Shown here piece by piece: positions 26,013-34,375 of a DNA stretch of 64,000 bases. Where the stretch lies: assembly GCF_002394865.1 (NCBI RefSeq), contig NZ_DGUZ01000021.1, positions 174,814 to 238,813 of the forward strand. Direction: 5' to 3'. The number at the start of each line of letters is the position of its first letter. The stretch's first letter is position 1. The DNA is from Fibrobacter sp. UBA4297. Lineage in GTDB: Bacteria > Fibrobacterota > Fibrobacteria > Fibrobacterales > Fibrobacteraceae. Under the pieces are notes generated by a model. It saw only the letters and a list, made by a program, of their open reading frames with translations, did no database searches and was not told the origin of the DNA. A program made the translations under genes and the position numbers.

Positions 26013-26079
26013 GCGAAATACGATTTTTTCTAGTAACTAGTAACTAATAACTAATAACTATTTTTATATATTCCCACTT

Positions 26080-26274
26080 ATGAAAGTTCTCGTTCACAAC
26101 AGAGGTGTTTGCCTGGAATGCGCCGGTTGCGTCGGCGTGTGTCCCAAGATGGCGCTAGACATGTACGGTCTAGATTTGCAAATCGATCAGGAAAAGTGCA
26201 TCAAGTGCGGTCTCTGCACAAGAGCATGCCCCGCAGGCGCCCTCAAGATCCAGGAGTTGAACGATGTTCTGTAA
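26080..26274 (+). CDS. Small 2x[4Fe-4S] ferredoxin
   Basis: The 64-residue protein has two complete cluster motifs, CLECAGCVGVCP (residues 11-22) and CIKCGLCTRACP (residues 40-51), each with the fourth ligand for the partner cluster. It is a bacterial-type ferredoxin. It overlaps the following flavoprotein gene by 11 bases and so is probably its electron donor. A similar ferredoxin next to a geranylgeranyl reductase is known in Methanosarcina, where it supplies electrons for reducing isoprenoid double bonds. Confidence 0.92.
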   Translation: MKVLVHNRGVCLECAGCVGVCPKMALDMYGLDLQIDQEKCIKCGLCTRACPAGALKIQELNDVL

Positions 26275-27451
26275 TAGCGAATACGATGTCGTCGTCATTG
26301 GCGCAGGTCCCGGCGGAAGCGTTGCCGCCAGGAATCTTTCCCGTGCGGGCCACAAAGTTCTCCTTCTCGAAAAGCGCGAGAAGATTGGCTACCCTGTGCG
26401 CTGCGGCGAAGCGAGCACCAAGCTTTCGGACTTGCAGACTTACGGCCCGATTGACGAAGACTGCATCGAAACGATTATCAACGGACTTTATATTTACGGC
26501 CCGAACGGCGTGAACATCGACCTTTCGCAAAAGGGCACGGGCATCATGCTCAACCGCGAAAAGTTCGACCCGTGGCTCGCCCACCTCGCCGCAAACGACG
26601 GCGTAGAAGTCGTCACTCGCGCCCGTGCAGAATTTGTCGGAGATGTCGAAAGTGGAACCCGTCTCGTGCGCGTAAAGCTCGGCGAAGGCGCCGGTGAATC
26701 GACCGAAGAAGTCCGCGCCAAGATGGTCATTGCCGCAGACGGTGTCGAAAGCCGCATCGGTCGCCAAGTCGGACTCGATTGCCTCCAGAAGCCTGCATTC
26801 ACCTGCACCGGTGTCGATATCCAGGTGCAAGGCATCCTCACCAAGCCGGACTACCTCACGTTCTGGCAAGGTCACGACTTTATCAATGACGGTTACATCT
26901 GGAGTTTCCCGAAGGTCAAATCTAACGTCACGAACTTCGGCGCAGGATTCCTGATTTCGAACAACCACGGCTCAAACGTCTTGGACATCACGATGGAATG
27001 GCTCTACAAGCTCTTCCCGGGAGCGCAAATCAATCACGTTGTCGGAGGCGTCATTCCAGTTTCGAGCGTTCTGAAAGATTACACGCTGGACCGCTTTGCC
27101 CTCGTTGGCGACGCCGCCCATCACACAAACCCGCTTACCGGTGGCGGCATCGCGGCCGCCATGCGTGCTGGACGGTTCTGCGCCCAGACCGTCCACGAGG
27201 GCCTCGAATGCGGTAACTTGAGCAAGGAATTCCTCAAGACGTACGAAAAGCGCTGCTACGATTACTTTGGTCGCATGCACGACTTTGAATACAAGTTCCG
27301 CAGATTTCTCCTTAACGTGAACAAGGACGAACAGACGGAACTCTACAAGGTTCTCCAGAACTTCGCGAAGCACGGCTGCAAAAAGCGCGCCTTCTTGCAA
27401 ACGCCTGTTTCCTCTGCGAAAATGCTTTACAAGTTCATGAGGTTCAAATAG
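26264..27451 (+). CDS. Geranylgeranyl-reductase-family FAD oxidoreductase
   Basis: The 395-residue protein opens with a Rossmann FAD motif (VVIGAGPGGSVAARNLSRAG, about residues 10-29), then the family signature YPVRCGEAS (about residue 45), and later the second FAD motif GDAAHHTNPLTGGGIAAA. This is the layout of the digeranylgeranylglycerophospholipid reductase / CHP02032 family, which saturates isoprenoid chains. The substrate in Fibrobacter is unknown; a menaquinone side chain is a candidate because the organism has no archaeal lipids. An AGGAG ribosome site lies inside the ferredoxin gene seven bases before the ATG, so both genes form one unit. Confidence 0.85.
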   Translation: MFCNSEYDVVVIGAGPGGSVAARNLSRAGHKVLLLEKREKIGYPVRCGEASTKLSDLQTYGPIDEDCIETIINGLYIYGPNGVNIDLSQKGTGIMLNREKFDPWLAHLAANDGVEVVTRARAEFVGDVESGTRLVRVKLGEGAGESTEEVRAKMVIAADGVESRIGRQVGLDCLQKPAFTCTGVDIQVQGILTKPDYLTFWQGHDFINDGYIWSFPKVKSNVTNFGAGFLISNNHGSNVLDITMEWLYKLFPGAQINHVVGGVIPVSSVLKDYTLDRFALVGDAAHHTNPLTGGGIAAAMRAGRFCAQTVHEGLECGNLSKEFLKTYEKRCYDYFGRMHDFEYKFRRFLLNVNKDEQTELYKVLQNFAKHGCKKRAFLQTPVSSAKMLYKFMRFK

Positions 27452-27504
27452 TCAACGTCATAGGTCAACAACCATTGACCGACCATCAATTGAAATCTGA
27501 AGAG

Positions 27505-27537
27505 TAAAAAAATCCAGACAGTGTCTGGATTTTTTTA
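27505..27537. terminator. Bidirectional terminator between convergent genes
   Basis: ATCCAGACA and TGTCTGGAT form a stem with poly-A on the left and poly-T on the right, serving both the flavoprotein gene (+) and the M16 peptidase gene (-). Confidence 0.85.
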
Positions 27538-27549
27538 TCAGTACGATTA

Positions 27550-29019
27550 TTATTCTTTCACCAAGAAACCGGCTACAGACTTATCACGGATAAACGTCTT
27601 CTTTGCAACGTTTTGCACATCACGGACATTGACTTTGTCCAAATTATCGGCCCAGTTGAGGAAGATGCGGTAATCGCCATAGACTTCATACCAGCCTAGC
27701 ATCGTCGCAACATTTTCCATATCCGTCAAACTACGGACGAGTCCTGCATACGCGCGGTTCTTGACCTTCTGGAATTCGCGTTCGCTGACCTGTTCATTCT
27801 TGAGTTTTTCAAGTTCTTCCCAAACAATTTTTTCAACTTTTTCACGGTTGGCATCCGGTCGCAAATTCACGCGGACGGAGAATTCAGAAACATACTTGTT
27901 CGGGCTGTTGCTTGCACTGACACCGACGGCGAGCTTTTCCTCTTCAACAAGACGTTTATAAAGCCTGCCCGAGCGACCATTTAATACGCCCTCAGCAATA
28001 TCTAGAGCGTAAAGCGTGCTATCCCCCACTGCGGGAGTCTTAAACACAAGCGTATACAGATTCGGGGCATCTTTGCGCTTTACGACCAAACGCTTTTCAC
28101 CGGCCTGCTCCGGATCGCGAACCGTAAGCGGAGAGAACGCATCGCCAGTCGGTATAGGGCCAAAATACTTTTTCACAAGAGACATCGTCTCAAGCGTATC
28201 CAAGTCACCGGCCATGACGAGAATAGCATTGCGAGGCTTGTAATACTTGCGATAATGTTCGTCAGCCTGTTCGCGAGTCAGGTTTTCGATATCACTAGGC
28301 CAGCCAATTGTCGGCACGCGGTACGGGAACGCCTCGTAAATCATGGAATTGAGAGTCTCGTAAAAGCGGCCTGTCGGACGGTCGTCATAACGCATGCGGC
28401 GCTCTTCGCGCACCACAGATCGTTCCGAATAGAACTCGCGCAAAACGGCATTCTGCATGCGGTCCGATTCCAGCCACATAAAGAGTTCTATCTTATTCTT
28501 CGGAAGCGTCACCGTATACGCCGTGAGCAGATCGCTCGTAAAGGCGTTGAGTCCAGTTCCGCCAGCAGCCTGGTAGGCGCCCCACAGTTCGTCCTTGACA
28601 AAAATCTTGCGGTGTTCGTTCAACACGGAATCGTGTTCGGCCGTAAGTTTTTTCAGGAGGGCCGTATCACCGGCAATTTTTGTCGGACGAATTAACGCCT
28701 GCAAGGAATCCTGCTTTTCTATAAACCGGGCATCTGCAACACTGTCCATAATGCCGACTTTTTTCGTACCCTTGAAAAGTTCGTGTTCCAAGATGTGCGC
28801 AAGCCCAGACTTGCCGGGAACTTCATGAACGGAACCCGTCACATAAAACAGGCGGAAGCTCACCGTCGGAGCTTGCTTGTTCGGATACAAAAGCACCGTG
28901 AGTCCATTGTCAAGGACTTCCTTATGCACGGGCAAGTTTACTGCGGCCTTAGACGTCCCCGCCAACAGTGCCGGGACAAGCGCGCAGCTCATAGCAATTC
29001 TAGCGAAAATCTTTCTCAT
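27550..29019 (-). CDS. M16-family zinc peptidase (secreted)
   Basis: The ATG at 29019 is preferred over a TTG nine bases earlier. The 489-residue protein starts with a signal peptide ending around residue 26 (AGTSKAA), then an M16 domain with the inverted zinc site HILEH (residues 75-79: His75, Glu78, His79). The second half of the domain, including GDLDTLETMSLVKKYFG and a C-terminal M16C-like region, is present. Such enzymes cut peptides in the periplasm. No partner gene of the second, inactive M16 subunit type is next to it. It is probably transcribed alone. Confidence 0.9.
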   Translation of the reverse strand: MRKIFARIAMSCALVPALLAGTSKAAVNLPVHKEVLDNGLTVLLYPNKQAPTVSFRLFYVTGSVHEVPGKSGLAHILEHELFKGTKKVGIMDSVADARFIEKQDSLQALIRPTKIAGDTALLKKLTAEHDSVLNEHRKIFVKDELWGAYQAAGGTGLNAFTSDLLTAYTVTLPKNKIELFMWLESDRMQNAVLREFYSERSVVREERRMRYDDRPTGRFYETLNSMIYEAFPYRVPTIGWPSDIENLTREQADEHYRKYYKPRNAILVMAGDLDTLETMSLVKKYFGPIPTGDAFSPLTVRDPEQAGEKRLVVKRKDAPNLYTLVFKTPAVGDSTLYALDIAEGVLNGRSGRLYKRLVEEEKLAVGVSASNSPNKYVSEFSVRVNLRPDANREKVEKIVWEELEKLKNEQVSEREFQKVKNRAYAGLVRSLTDMENVATMLGWYEVYGDYRIFLNWADNLDKVNVRDVQNVAKKTFIRDKSVAGFLVKE

Positions 29020-29049
29020 GTTGAACAATTTAGATATTTTCTATAAAAA

Positions 29050-29080
29050 GGAGATCCCCGCTCGAGGCGGGGATGACATT
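29050..29080. repeat. REP-like hairpin element
   Basis: GGAGATCCCCGC, a short loop, GCGGGGATGACATT. Variants with the same outline (GGAG, GC-rich stem, ATGACAATG) occur at about 40117-40153, 42038-42070, 42079-42110 and 61466-61500. Confidence 0.75.
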
Positions 29081-29106
29081 TTGCCATAGCGGAGATGGCA
29101 TATTAC

Positions 29107-29132
29107 AAAAAAAGGGGCTTTCGCCCCAATTT
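29107..29132 (-). terminator. Intrinsic terminator of the M6 peptidase gene
   Basis: On the minus strand TTGGGGC and GCCCCTT pair around GAAA, followed by a T-run, immediately after the stop codon. Confidence 0.9.
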
Positions 29133-31343
29133 TTAGTTCACGCGAACTTTGTACGATTTCACAAGCCTTCCGCCACGTTCCAGTGTTGCAAAGACTAGCG
29201 AATTTTTCAACAATGCGTCCATGTGAATTTCGCAGGATTCGCCATCAAAAGCCTTTGTCATCAGAAGGGCTCCATTGGCATCAAACAGGCGAACAGTCTT
29301 ATTGCCATTCAATTTAGCTTCAATCCTCAGAACCTTATTCTTTACAAAGAATTTCACGGAGGAGGCAAATACCGGCTTTGTCAATTCCATAAAACCTTCA
29401 GACGAAGAACTGTTTTGGATATCAGCAGCACTCGAAGAACTCTTTTCACCAAACGCGCTTGCACCGGATTCTGAACTGCTCGATGTCCCCTGTATTGGGG
29501 TATTGCTAGAAGCCGATTCAGTCTCACTCGAAGAAGACTTAGCTGAGCTGGACGACGATTTCGCAGAACTCGATGAGGTTTTCAACGAACTCGATGAAGA
29601 CTTAGCGGAGCTGGACGAGGACTTTGCAGAACTTGACGAAGACACCGGAGAGACTCGGTTTCCGCGCGTTTTAAATTCTACATGGTCATCAACAATCTTG
29701 ATATCGTAAATTTCAAGTCCAAGGCTATCGCCGCTCCAAGTCACAAAGCCATTAAATCCATTGACGCGATTTGACGGGAACGCATCGTAAGTAACCGTGT
29801 AAGCGTCCGCACGCCCATCGGCTTCAATCAAGTCCACTCGCATCGGATCGGACGAATTGACATTGTTATAAGACCAGGCATATTGATCGTAATTGATATG
29901 CCAAATGAGCAAGCCCTGATTCGGAAGTCCTTTATCAAAGCCTTCCCGCATACGGAAATCGAGCATGTAATATTCTTTATCGTTACTCGAAGTCAATACA
30001 AGGCCATCGTTTTCCAGGACTTTTTTCAGAACAAAAGTCGTATCCGAAATTTCCAGACGGCGCGGTTCAAGCCAGCCCAAGCTAAACTTTTCAAATATAG
30101 ACAAATTCGCAGGCGAGCACGATGTGGTCCTGTTGTAGTTCTGCGGACAGTTATAGGAACCAGCATCCATCAAATCCCACGGCCCCGGCGTGTAGCGAAC
30201 TTTTTTCCCAGTTTCGTTTACGGTCACATCGTAATGGTCCTGAAGGCCAAGCACATGGCTAAACTCATGGCAAAAAGTCCCTATGCCGTTCAGTGCATCC
30301 GTAGTCTTGCGATACATGTAGGCTTGGCCATCAATTTCAGGGGAACAGGCATAACGGTTCATGGACATGTTACGGGTAAGGCGCTTCTGGACATTATAGG
30401 AATGCGGCCAAATCGCAGACTGCACATCCGTATCTGCCGAACCCACTCCAGCATAAATCATGTAGACAAAATCTACAACTCTGTCGTTATCGCTATCATA
30501 CGGCGTAAAATCAAAGTTTTCGGCAACAAGCTTGTCCATCGCTTCGCTTACGGCATAAACCGCGCCCGTAGCCATATTGCGAGAATCAACAAGCGCTCCA
30601 TACGAATCACGGTTCCCCTTAAGCGTTATCGGGCCAACGACATCAAAGGTCGGGCGGTACTTTCCGTTCGAGTTTACGATAAAGAAATCTCTAACGCTCC
30701 CGCTCATGTTGTAATTGGAATAACCTTCCTGATTCAAGTAGTTCAGGTATTCTTCGTTGGCGTTGTCCCTCTTGAACTTGATGTCGCTAAACTGCACTAG
30801 AATGACAAGTCCACGAACGTCACCTTCTTTGCGGACGGAATTCAAGGCAGGCCGCATCGGAGAGCCTGTATTAGAAGGCGGTTCGGTCCAACCGCCCCAG
30901 CCACCCCAGCCGCCCCATTCATTAGCCATTTGCGGATCATCTGTAGAAGACTGAAGCATCATGGGTCTAGAAGCCTCCTGTTCACGCTTTTCCTGGAGCT
31001 TTTTCAGACGATTTTCGCGGAATTTGTCGAGAATTTGGCGAGAATTGCGTTTTTTAAGGAAGTCATGTTCTTTTTTGCCGCGTTTCGACTTAGCATGGAC
31101 CCTCATGCCAGTCTTTTTTCCATCTTCATCGGCATAGTTCCAGTAACCCGCGGAATCGCGAACTACAAGCACGCTATCTTCACCCGTAAGGGTATAGTTA
31201 AAATGCTCGTTACCGACCTTTCGAATCTGCACGACAGAGCCATCCGGCTGCGTTGAACTGATTAAAAAAGGTGCTGCTTTTACAGCCCATGCAGATGCTG
31301 CACCGGCCAACGACCCAATCAAAAAACACTTCCACCATCTCAT
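29133..31343 (-). CDS. Secreted M6-family metalloprotease with poly-serine linker and C-terminal tail module
   Basis: The 736-residue protein has a signal peptide (residues 1-24), a prodomain-like region, a WGGWGGWGGW segment near residue 148, and an M6 peptidase domain with the zinc motif HEFSHVLGLQD (His359, Glu360, His363, Asp369), typical of immune-inhibitor-A-type proteases. From about residue 570 comes a linker of repeated SSSSS and SSAK units, then a beta-rich tail of about 80 residues (RLFDANGALLM) resembling the sorting modules on other secreted proteins here. Serine linkers of this kind are a hallmark of Fibrobacter. It stands alone with its own terminator. Confidence 0.93.
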   Translation of the reverse strand: MRWWKCFLIGSLAGAASAWAVKAAPFLISSTQPDGSVVQIRKVGNEHFNYTLTGEDSVLVVRDSAGYWNYADEDGKKTGMRVHAKSKRGKKEHDFLKKRNSRQILDKFRENRLKKLQEKREQEASRPMMLQSSTDDPQMANEWGGWGGWGGWTEPPSNTGSPMRPALNSVRKEGDVRGLVILVQFSDIKFKRDNANEEYLNYLNQEGYSNYNMSGSVRDFFIVNSNGKYRPTFDVVGPITLKGNRDSYGALVDSRNMATGAVYAVSEAMDKLVAENFDFTPYDSDNDRVVDFVYMIYAGVGSADTDVQSAIWPHSYNVQKRLTRNMSMNRYACSPEIDGQAYMYRKTTDALNGIGTFCHEFSHVLGLQDHYDVTVNETGKKVRYTPGPWDLMDAGSYNCPQNYNRTTSCSPANLSIFEKFSLGWLEPRRLEISDTTFVLKKVLENDGLVLTSSNDKEYYMLDFRMREGFDKGLPNQGLLIWHINYDQYAWSYNNVNSSDPMRVDLIEADGRADAYTVTYDAFPSNRVNGFNGFVTWSGDSLGLEIYDIKIVDDHVEFKTRGNRVSPVSSSSSAKSSSSSAKSSSSSLKTSSSSAKSSSSSAKSSSSETESASSNTPIQGTSSSSESGASAFGEKSSSSAADIQNSSSSEGFMELTKPVFASSVKFFVKNKVLRIEAKLNGNKTVRLFDANGALLMTKAFDGESCEIHMDALLKNSLVFATLERGGRLVKSYKVRVN

Positions 31344-31459
31344 ACCATAAACATATACAATGAATGAGGGAATTGCAAAAAAGCAAGATGTTTTTTACAA
31401 GTTTTTCGTTGACAGAACGCCAACGGGCACCCACAACGGCAACAAAAAGTTACAGCGCG

Positions 31460-32329
31460 TTACATTTTAGATAGCGCAAGCAAGGCGCCACCGCAAATAA
31501 TGACAGAAACCGCTATAGCAAGCTTAATTCGCTCCGGTTTTGTCGGGTACTCGTGGAAAACAACCACCCCCCAAAGCAAGTTCACCAAAAGGTTTAACTG
31601 CGTAAGCGGATAGCCAACGGCATAGCCCAAGGCTCCGTTTGAATCAATCGCCCAAAAACAGCCATGTTGCCCAATGACCCAGAGGACACCCATAAACATA
31701 GACGTCACAGACGGCGCAAGGCCATATTCAAAAAGAGCACGGCGCTTTATACTCAAAATTGCAACCAAGAGTTCTGCAGAAATAAAAATGCCTAACGAAA
31801 AAGAACTCATGAACTCGAGTATAGGGACTTCTGCAAACTTGTAAGGAATGAGGAAGAGCCCAAAGATGAGACCGCCCAAAAGCGAGCGCCAATTTCTAAA
31901 GACATTGCCCTGAGGAGGAGCTAGCCTACTTAGGCCAAAAAGCAAAAGAAGGATTGCCGGGATCGAGAAATAAAGCAAGGTCGATTCCGAGAAAATGAGC
32001 ACGCCCGTCACAAACGAGGCAAGGATACTCACGCCCATTGAGCGCACACCAGCACCAGTCAAGTCCTGTTCAGCCTTGACCGCCCAGAAGCAGAACGCGC
32101 CTGCGCAAACCCAAAGGAATCCGCAAAGGATACCGACCGGCAAGAAGCGGAACGAGTCCGTCGCAAACGAAATGCAAAGCTGGCCGATGAACATGCCCAA
32201 GGCCATGCAAGAGAGGTATGCCCATGACGAAAACTTGGACCAAGCCTTGAGAGGGACCATGTAAGTGCCGAACGCAAAGACGGCAAGGACGAGACCAACG
32301 TAACTATTTCCCAATGCAGAACCCCGCAA
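31460..32329 (-). CDS. GRP/EamA-like membrane transporter (drug/metabolite superfamily)
   Basis: About ten hydrophobic helices make up the 289-residue protein, with the repeat layout of the GRP/glucose-uptake and related permeases (VGYPLTQLNLLVNLLWGVVV near residue 245, and LGLAVF-like first helix). The substrate is probably a small sugar or similar metabolite but cannot be told. No ATG lies before the first helix: the frame begins at TTG 32329 or TTG 32314, both inside the end of mnmE, so translation is likely coupled to mnmE. The next ATG would cut off the first helix. Confidence 0.75.
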   Translation of the reverse strand: MRGSALGNSYVGLVLAVFAFGTYMVPLKAWSKFSSWAYLSCMALGMFIGQLCISFATDSFRFLPVGILCGFLWVCAGAFCFWAVKAEQDLTGAGVRSMGVSILASFVTGVLIFSESTLLYFSIPAILLLLFGLSRLAPPQGNVFRNWRSLLGGLIFGLFLIPYKFAEVPILEFMSSFSLGIFISAELLVAILSIKRRALFEYGLAPSVTSMFMGVLWVIGQHGCFWAIDSNGALGYAVGYPLTQLNLLVNLLWGVVVFHEYPTKPERIKLAIAVSVIICGGALLALSKM

Positions 32330-33797
32330 ATATTTGTTGTAAAACGTCTTCGGACGAGATTTCGCCCGTTATGCTCTGGAGCGAACGGCGCACCAGTTGC
32401 ATTTCGAAAGCCAAAAGTTCCACCGCCGGATTCGTGCGGATAAGGTTCAGCGCACGGTCGATGCCCGCAAGAGCTTCTTCGAGGCAGGTCTTTTCGCGCT
32501 CGCTCGTAATCCAGAGGTCTTCGGAATTTTCTGTTTTTTTGAAAAGGGCGGCGTTCATGGCGCGCTTGAGATCCGCAAGGCCCTCACCAGTTTTGGAGGA
32601 AATGCGAATGCTCTCGCCTCTTTCGTCTCTCGTCACTCGTCTTTCGTCTAATAAATCACTCTTCGAAATGACGACAAAATCCGGATGGAGATCCTTCGAC
32701 TCCACTTCGTTTCGCTCAGGATGACAAGATGCGCAACTTTCGTCTTTGCACTTCGTGCCAAGACCTGTCGGCTCAGCTATGGGTACACAAGCATCCCCGC
32801 AGCATTCGCCTCTTTCGTCTTTCGTCTCTAGCCTTTCGCCTAAACTTCCGTCCACCACGAGAATCTTCATGTCCGCTTCGGCGAGGATTTCCTTGCTCTT
32901 TTCCATGCTTAGTGCATCGAGAGCGTCGGTCGCCTTGTCTGCGATACCGGCAGTATCGACAAGGCGGATTTCGCCACCATCTAAAAACAAGCGGACTTCG
33001 ACAAAGTCGCGGGTCGTGCCAGGGATGCTGCTCACGAGAATACGGTCTTCGCCGAGGAGCGCATTGACAAGGCTAGACTTGCCCGCATTCGGAGCGCCGT
33101 ACAGAACTGCGAGCGGCAAACGGCTGACCGCCGCCTTGCCCTTAAAACTTTTCAAGATGGATTCTACGCTTTCGCGAATCGCAGAAATTTTCACGCCCCA
33201 AGTCGCATAATCCGGGTCGGCTTCTTCTTCGGAGAAATCGACGTCCAGTTCGAGGCGCGCCGAAATGTCCATGACCTGCTCCGTGAGCGTCTTGACTTTT
33301 TTCGAGAGCGCACCGCCAAGCAAGCGATGGGCGTTCTTGAGTTCGTCTCGGTTTGCGCTGTGGATGACATCCGCCACAGATTCCGCCTGTACCAAGTCCA
33401 TACGGCCGTTCAAGAAAGCACGGCGCGTGTATTCACCCGGTTCTGCCAAGCGCACGCCATCGACGCTCTTGATAACCTGAATCAGTTCACGGACGATAAT
33501 CGGGTTTCCGTGCGGGTAAAGTTCCAGCACGTCTTCGCCGGTATAGGAATTCGGACCTTCAAAAAAGATGTAGAGGAGGCTATCGATGACCAATGCTGTT
33601 GCGCGGTCTTCGCCGACCATCGTACGGTAATCCCTAGCGGTCGCAAGTTTAGCTTCGCGAGGCTTCAAATTCTTGATTGCCGATTCGCCAAACAAGAGGC
33701 GCACCACTTCGCGCACCTTCGAGCCGCTCACGCGGATAGCGGCAACGGCACTCACGCCCGCAGGCGTCATCGGAGCAACAATCGTCTGAGAATCCAT
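32304..33797 (-). CDS. mnmE: tRNA modification GTPase MnmE, with in-frame repeat insertions
   Basis: MnmE with MnmG makes the 5-substituted U34 in tRNA wobble positions. The 497-residue protein has the N-terminal tetrahydrofolate-binding domain, the GTPase motifs GAPNAGKSS (about residue 233), GTTRD, DTAG (about 283), SKSDL in place of NKxD, and SSKTGEG, and the invariant C-terminal CIGK. MnmE is usually 450-460 residues. The extra residues lie between DTAG and SKSDL (about 313-370) and between SKSDL and SSKTG (about 382-395), and translate known repeats of this window (KDERGE and CHPERNEVESKDL). The G-motifs themselves are intact, so the protein may still work. Confidence 0.95.
   Translation of the reverse strand: MDSQTIVAPMTPAGVSAVAAIRVSGSKVREVVRLLFGESAIKNLKPREAKLATARDYRTMVGEDRATALVIDSLLYIFFEGPNSYTGEDVLELYPHGNPIIVRELIQVIKSVDGVRLAEPGEYTRRAFLNGRMDLVQAESVADVIHSANRDELKNAHRLLGGALSKKVKTLTEQVMDISARLELDVDFSEEEADPDYATWGVKISAIRESVESILKSFKGKAAVSRLPLAVLYGAPNAGKSSLVNALLGEDRILVSSIPGTTRDFVEVRLFLDGGEIRLVDTAGIADKATDALDALSMEKSKEILAEADMKILVVDGSLGERLETKDERGECCGDACVPIAEPTGLGTKCKDESCASCHPERNEVESKDLHPDFVVISKSDLLDERRVTRDERGESIRISSKTGEGLADLKRAMNAALFKKTENSEDLWITSEREKTCLEEALAGIDRALNLIRTNPAVELLAFEMQLVRRSLQSITGEISSEDVLQQIFAGFCIGK
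32611..32652. repeat. Intragenic repeat in mnmE (TTTCGTCTCTCGTC type)
   Basis: This tract of TTTCGTCT/CTCGTC units falls in the mnmE frame between the G4 and G5 motifs. Similar copies lie outside genes at 25933-25975 and 34270-34325, and inside mnmE again at 32808-32846. Confidence 0.75.
32690..32728. repeat. Intragenic repeat in mnmE (CTTCGCTCAGGATGACA type)
   Basis: GATCCTTCGAC...TTTCGCTCAGGATGACAAG lies in the mnmE frame and is read as CHPERNEVESKDL. The same unit is intergenic at 1338-1380 and intragenic in coaBC. Confidence 0.8.
32808..32846. repeat. Second TTTCGTCT-type repeat inside mnmE
   Basis: A second copy of the TTTCGTCTTTCGTCTC tract, read in frame as residues around 316-328 (ETKDERGE). 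Together with the copy at 32611 and the CTTCGCTCAGG unit it makes up the mnmE insertions. Confidence 0.7.
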
Positions 33798-34375
33798 GAA
33801 GAAAAAGATAGTAATTAGCAGTTAGTCATTGGTCATTAGTCTTTGGTCGTTAGATAATAATCGCGATTTTACCGCAGTCGGCAGAACTTTGAGTTCAGCA
33901 ATCTAAAAAGGAGTGAAATCGAAAAAAGGTCAAAATTTACGTCAAAAATGGTGAATATTAAAATAAATTGACGTAAAATTTCAACGTTGTCTGTAACATT
34001 TTGAGAAATTTGCGAAATATTAGAGGCAAATTTTTCAAAAAACTGACGAAACAGGCAATTTTTTGAAGGAAAAAGCAGCCTGGCGCCACCAAAATCGGGC
34101 TTTTTCAGCCAAAAATAGTTAATTTGTATAAAATTTTACGTCAAAAAACGAAAATTTTCCATCATTTTGACGTAAAAAACGTCAAAAAATCAAAATCAAG
34201 AGAAAAATGCAGAAATTTATACAAATTAAGCCAACAACTCCCAGACTGCGTTTTCTAGATTGCCCCACATTCTTTCGTCTCTCGTCTGTAGCGAGCCTGC
34301 GAACGTTGAGCGTTCTCTCGTCTAATTACTAAATTCTCTAGCAACGAACAACTATTGACCAATGACGAACAACCA
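33798..34375. repeat. Gap with nested inverted repeats and TTTTACGTCAAAA sites
   Basis: No gene is seen in this AT-rich gap. Sites matching TTTTACGTCAAAA or its complement occur at 33936-33948, 33968-33978, 34134-34148 and 34165-34189; the last is a perfect inverted repeat (TTTTGACGT, five As, ACGTCAAAA). A 14-base inverted repeat (TTAATTTGTATAAA at 34119-34132 and its complement at 34216-34229) brackets the last two. At the edges lie GTCATTGGTCATTAGT-type repeats (33811-33850), a TTTCGTCTCTCGTCT repeat (34270-34325) and another CAATGACC tract (34340-34375). No DnaA box was seen. Confidence 0.65.

Noticed and set aside
33798..34354. Possible replication origin near mnmE
   Set aside because: mnmE is often near oriC in other phyla and the gap is AT-rich with repeats, but no DnaA-box (TTATCCACA) cluster and no dnaA, dnaN, rnpA or rpmH are seen.
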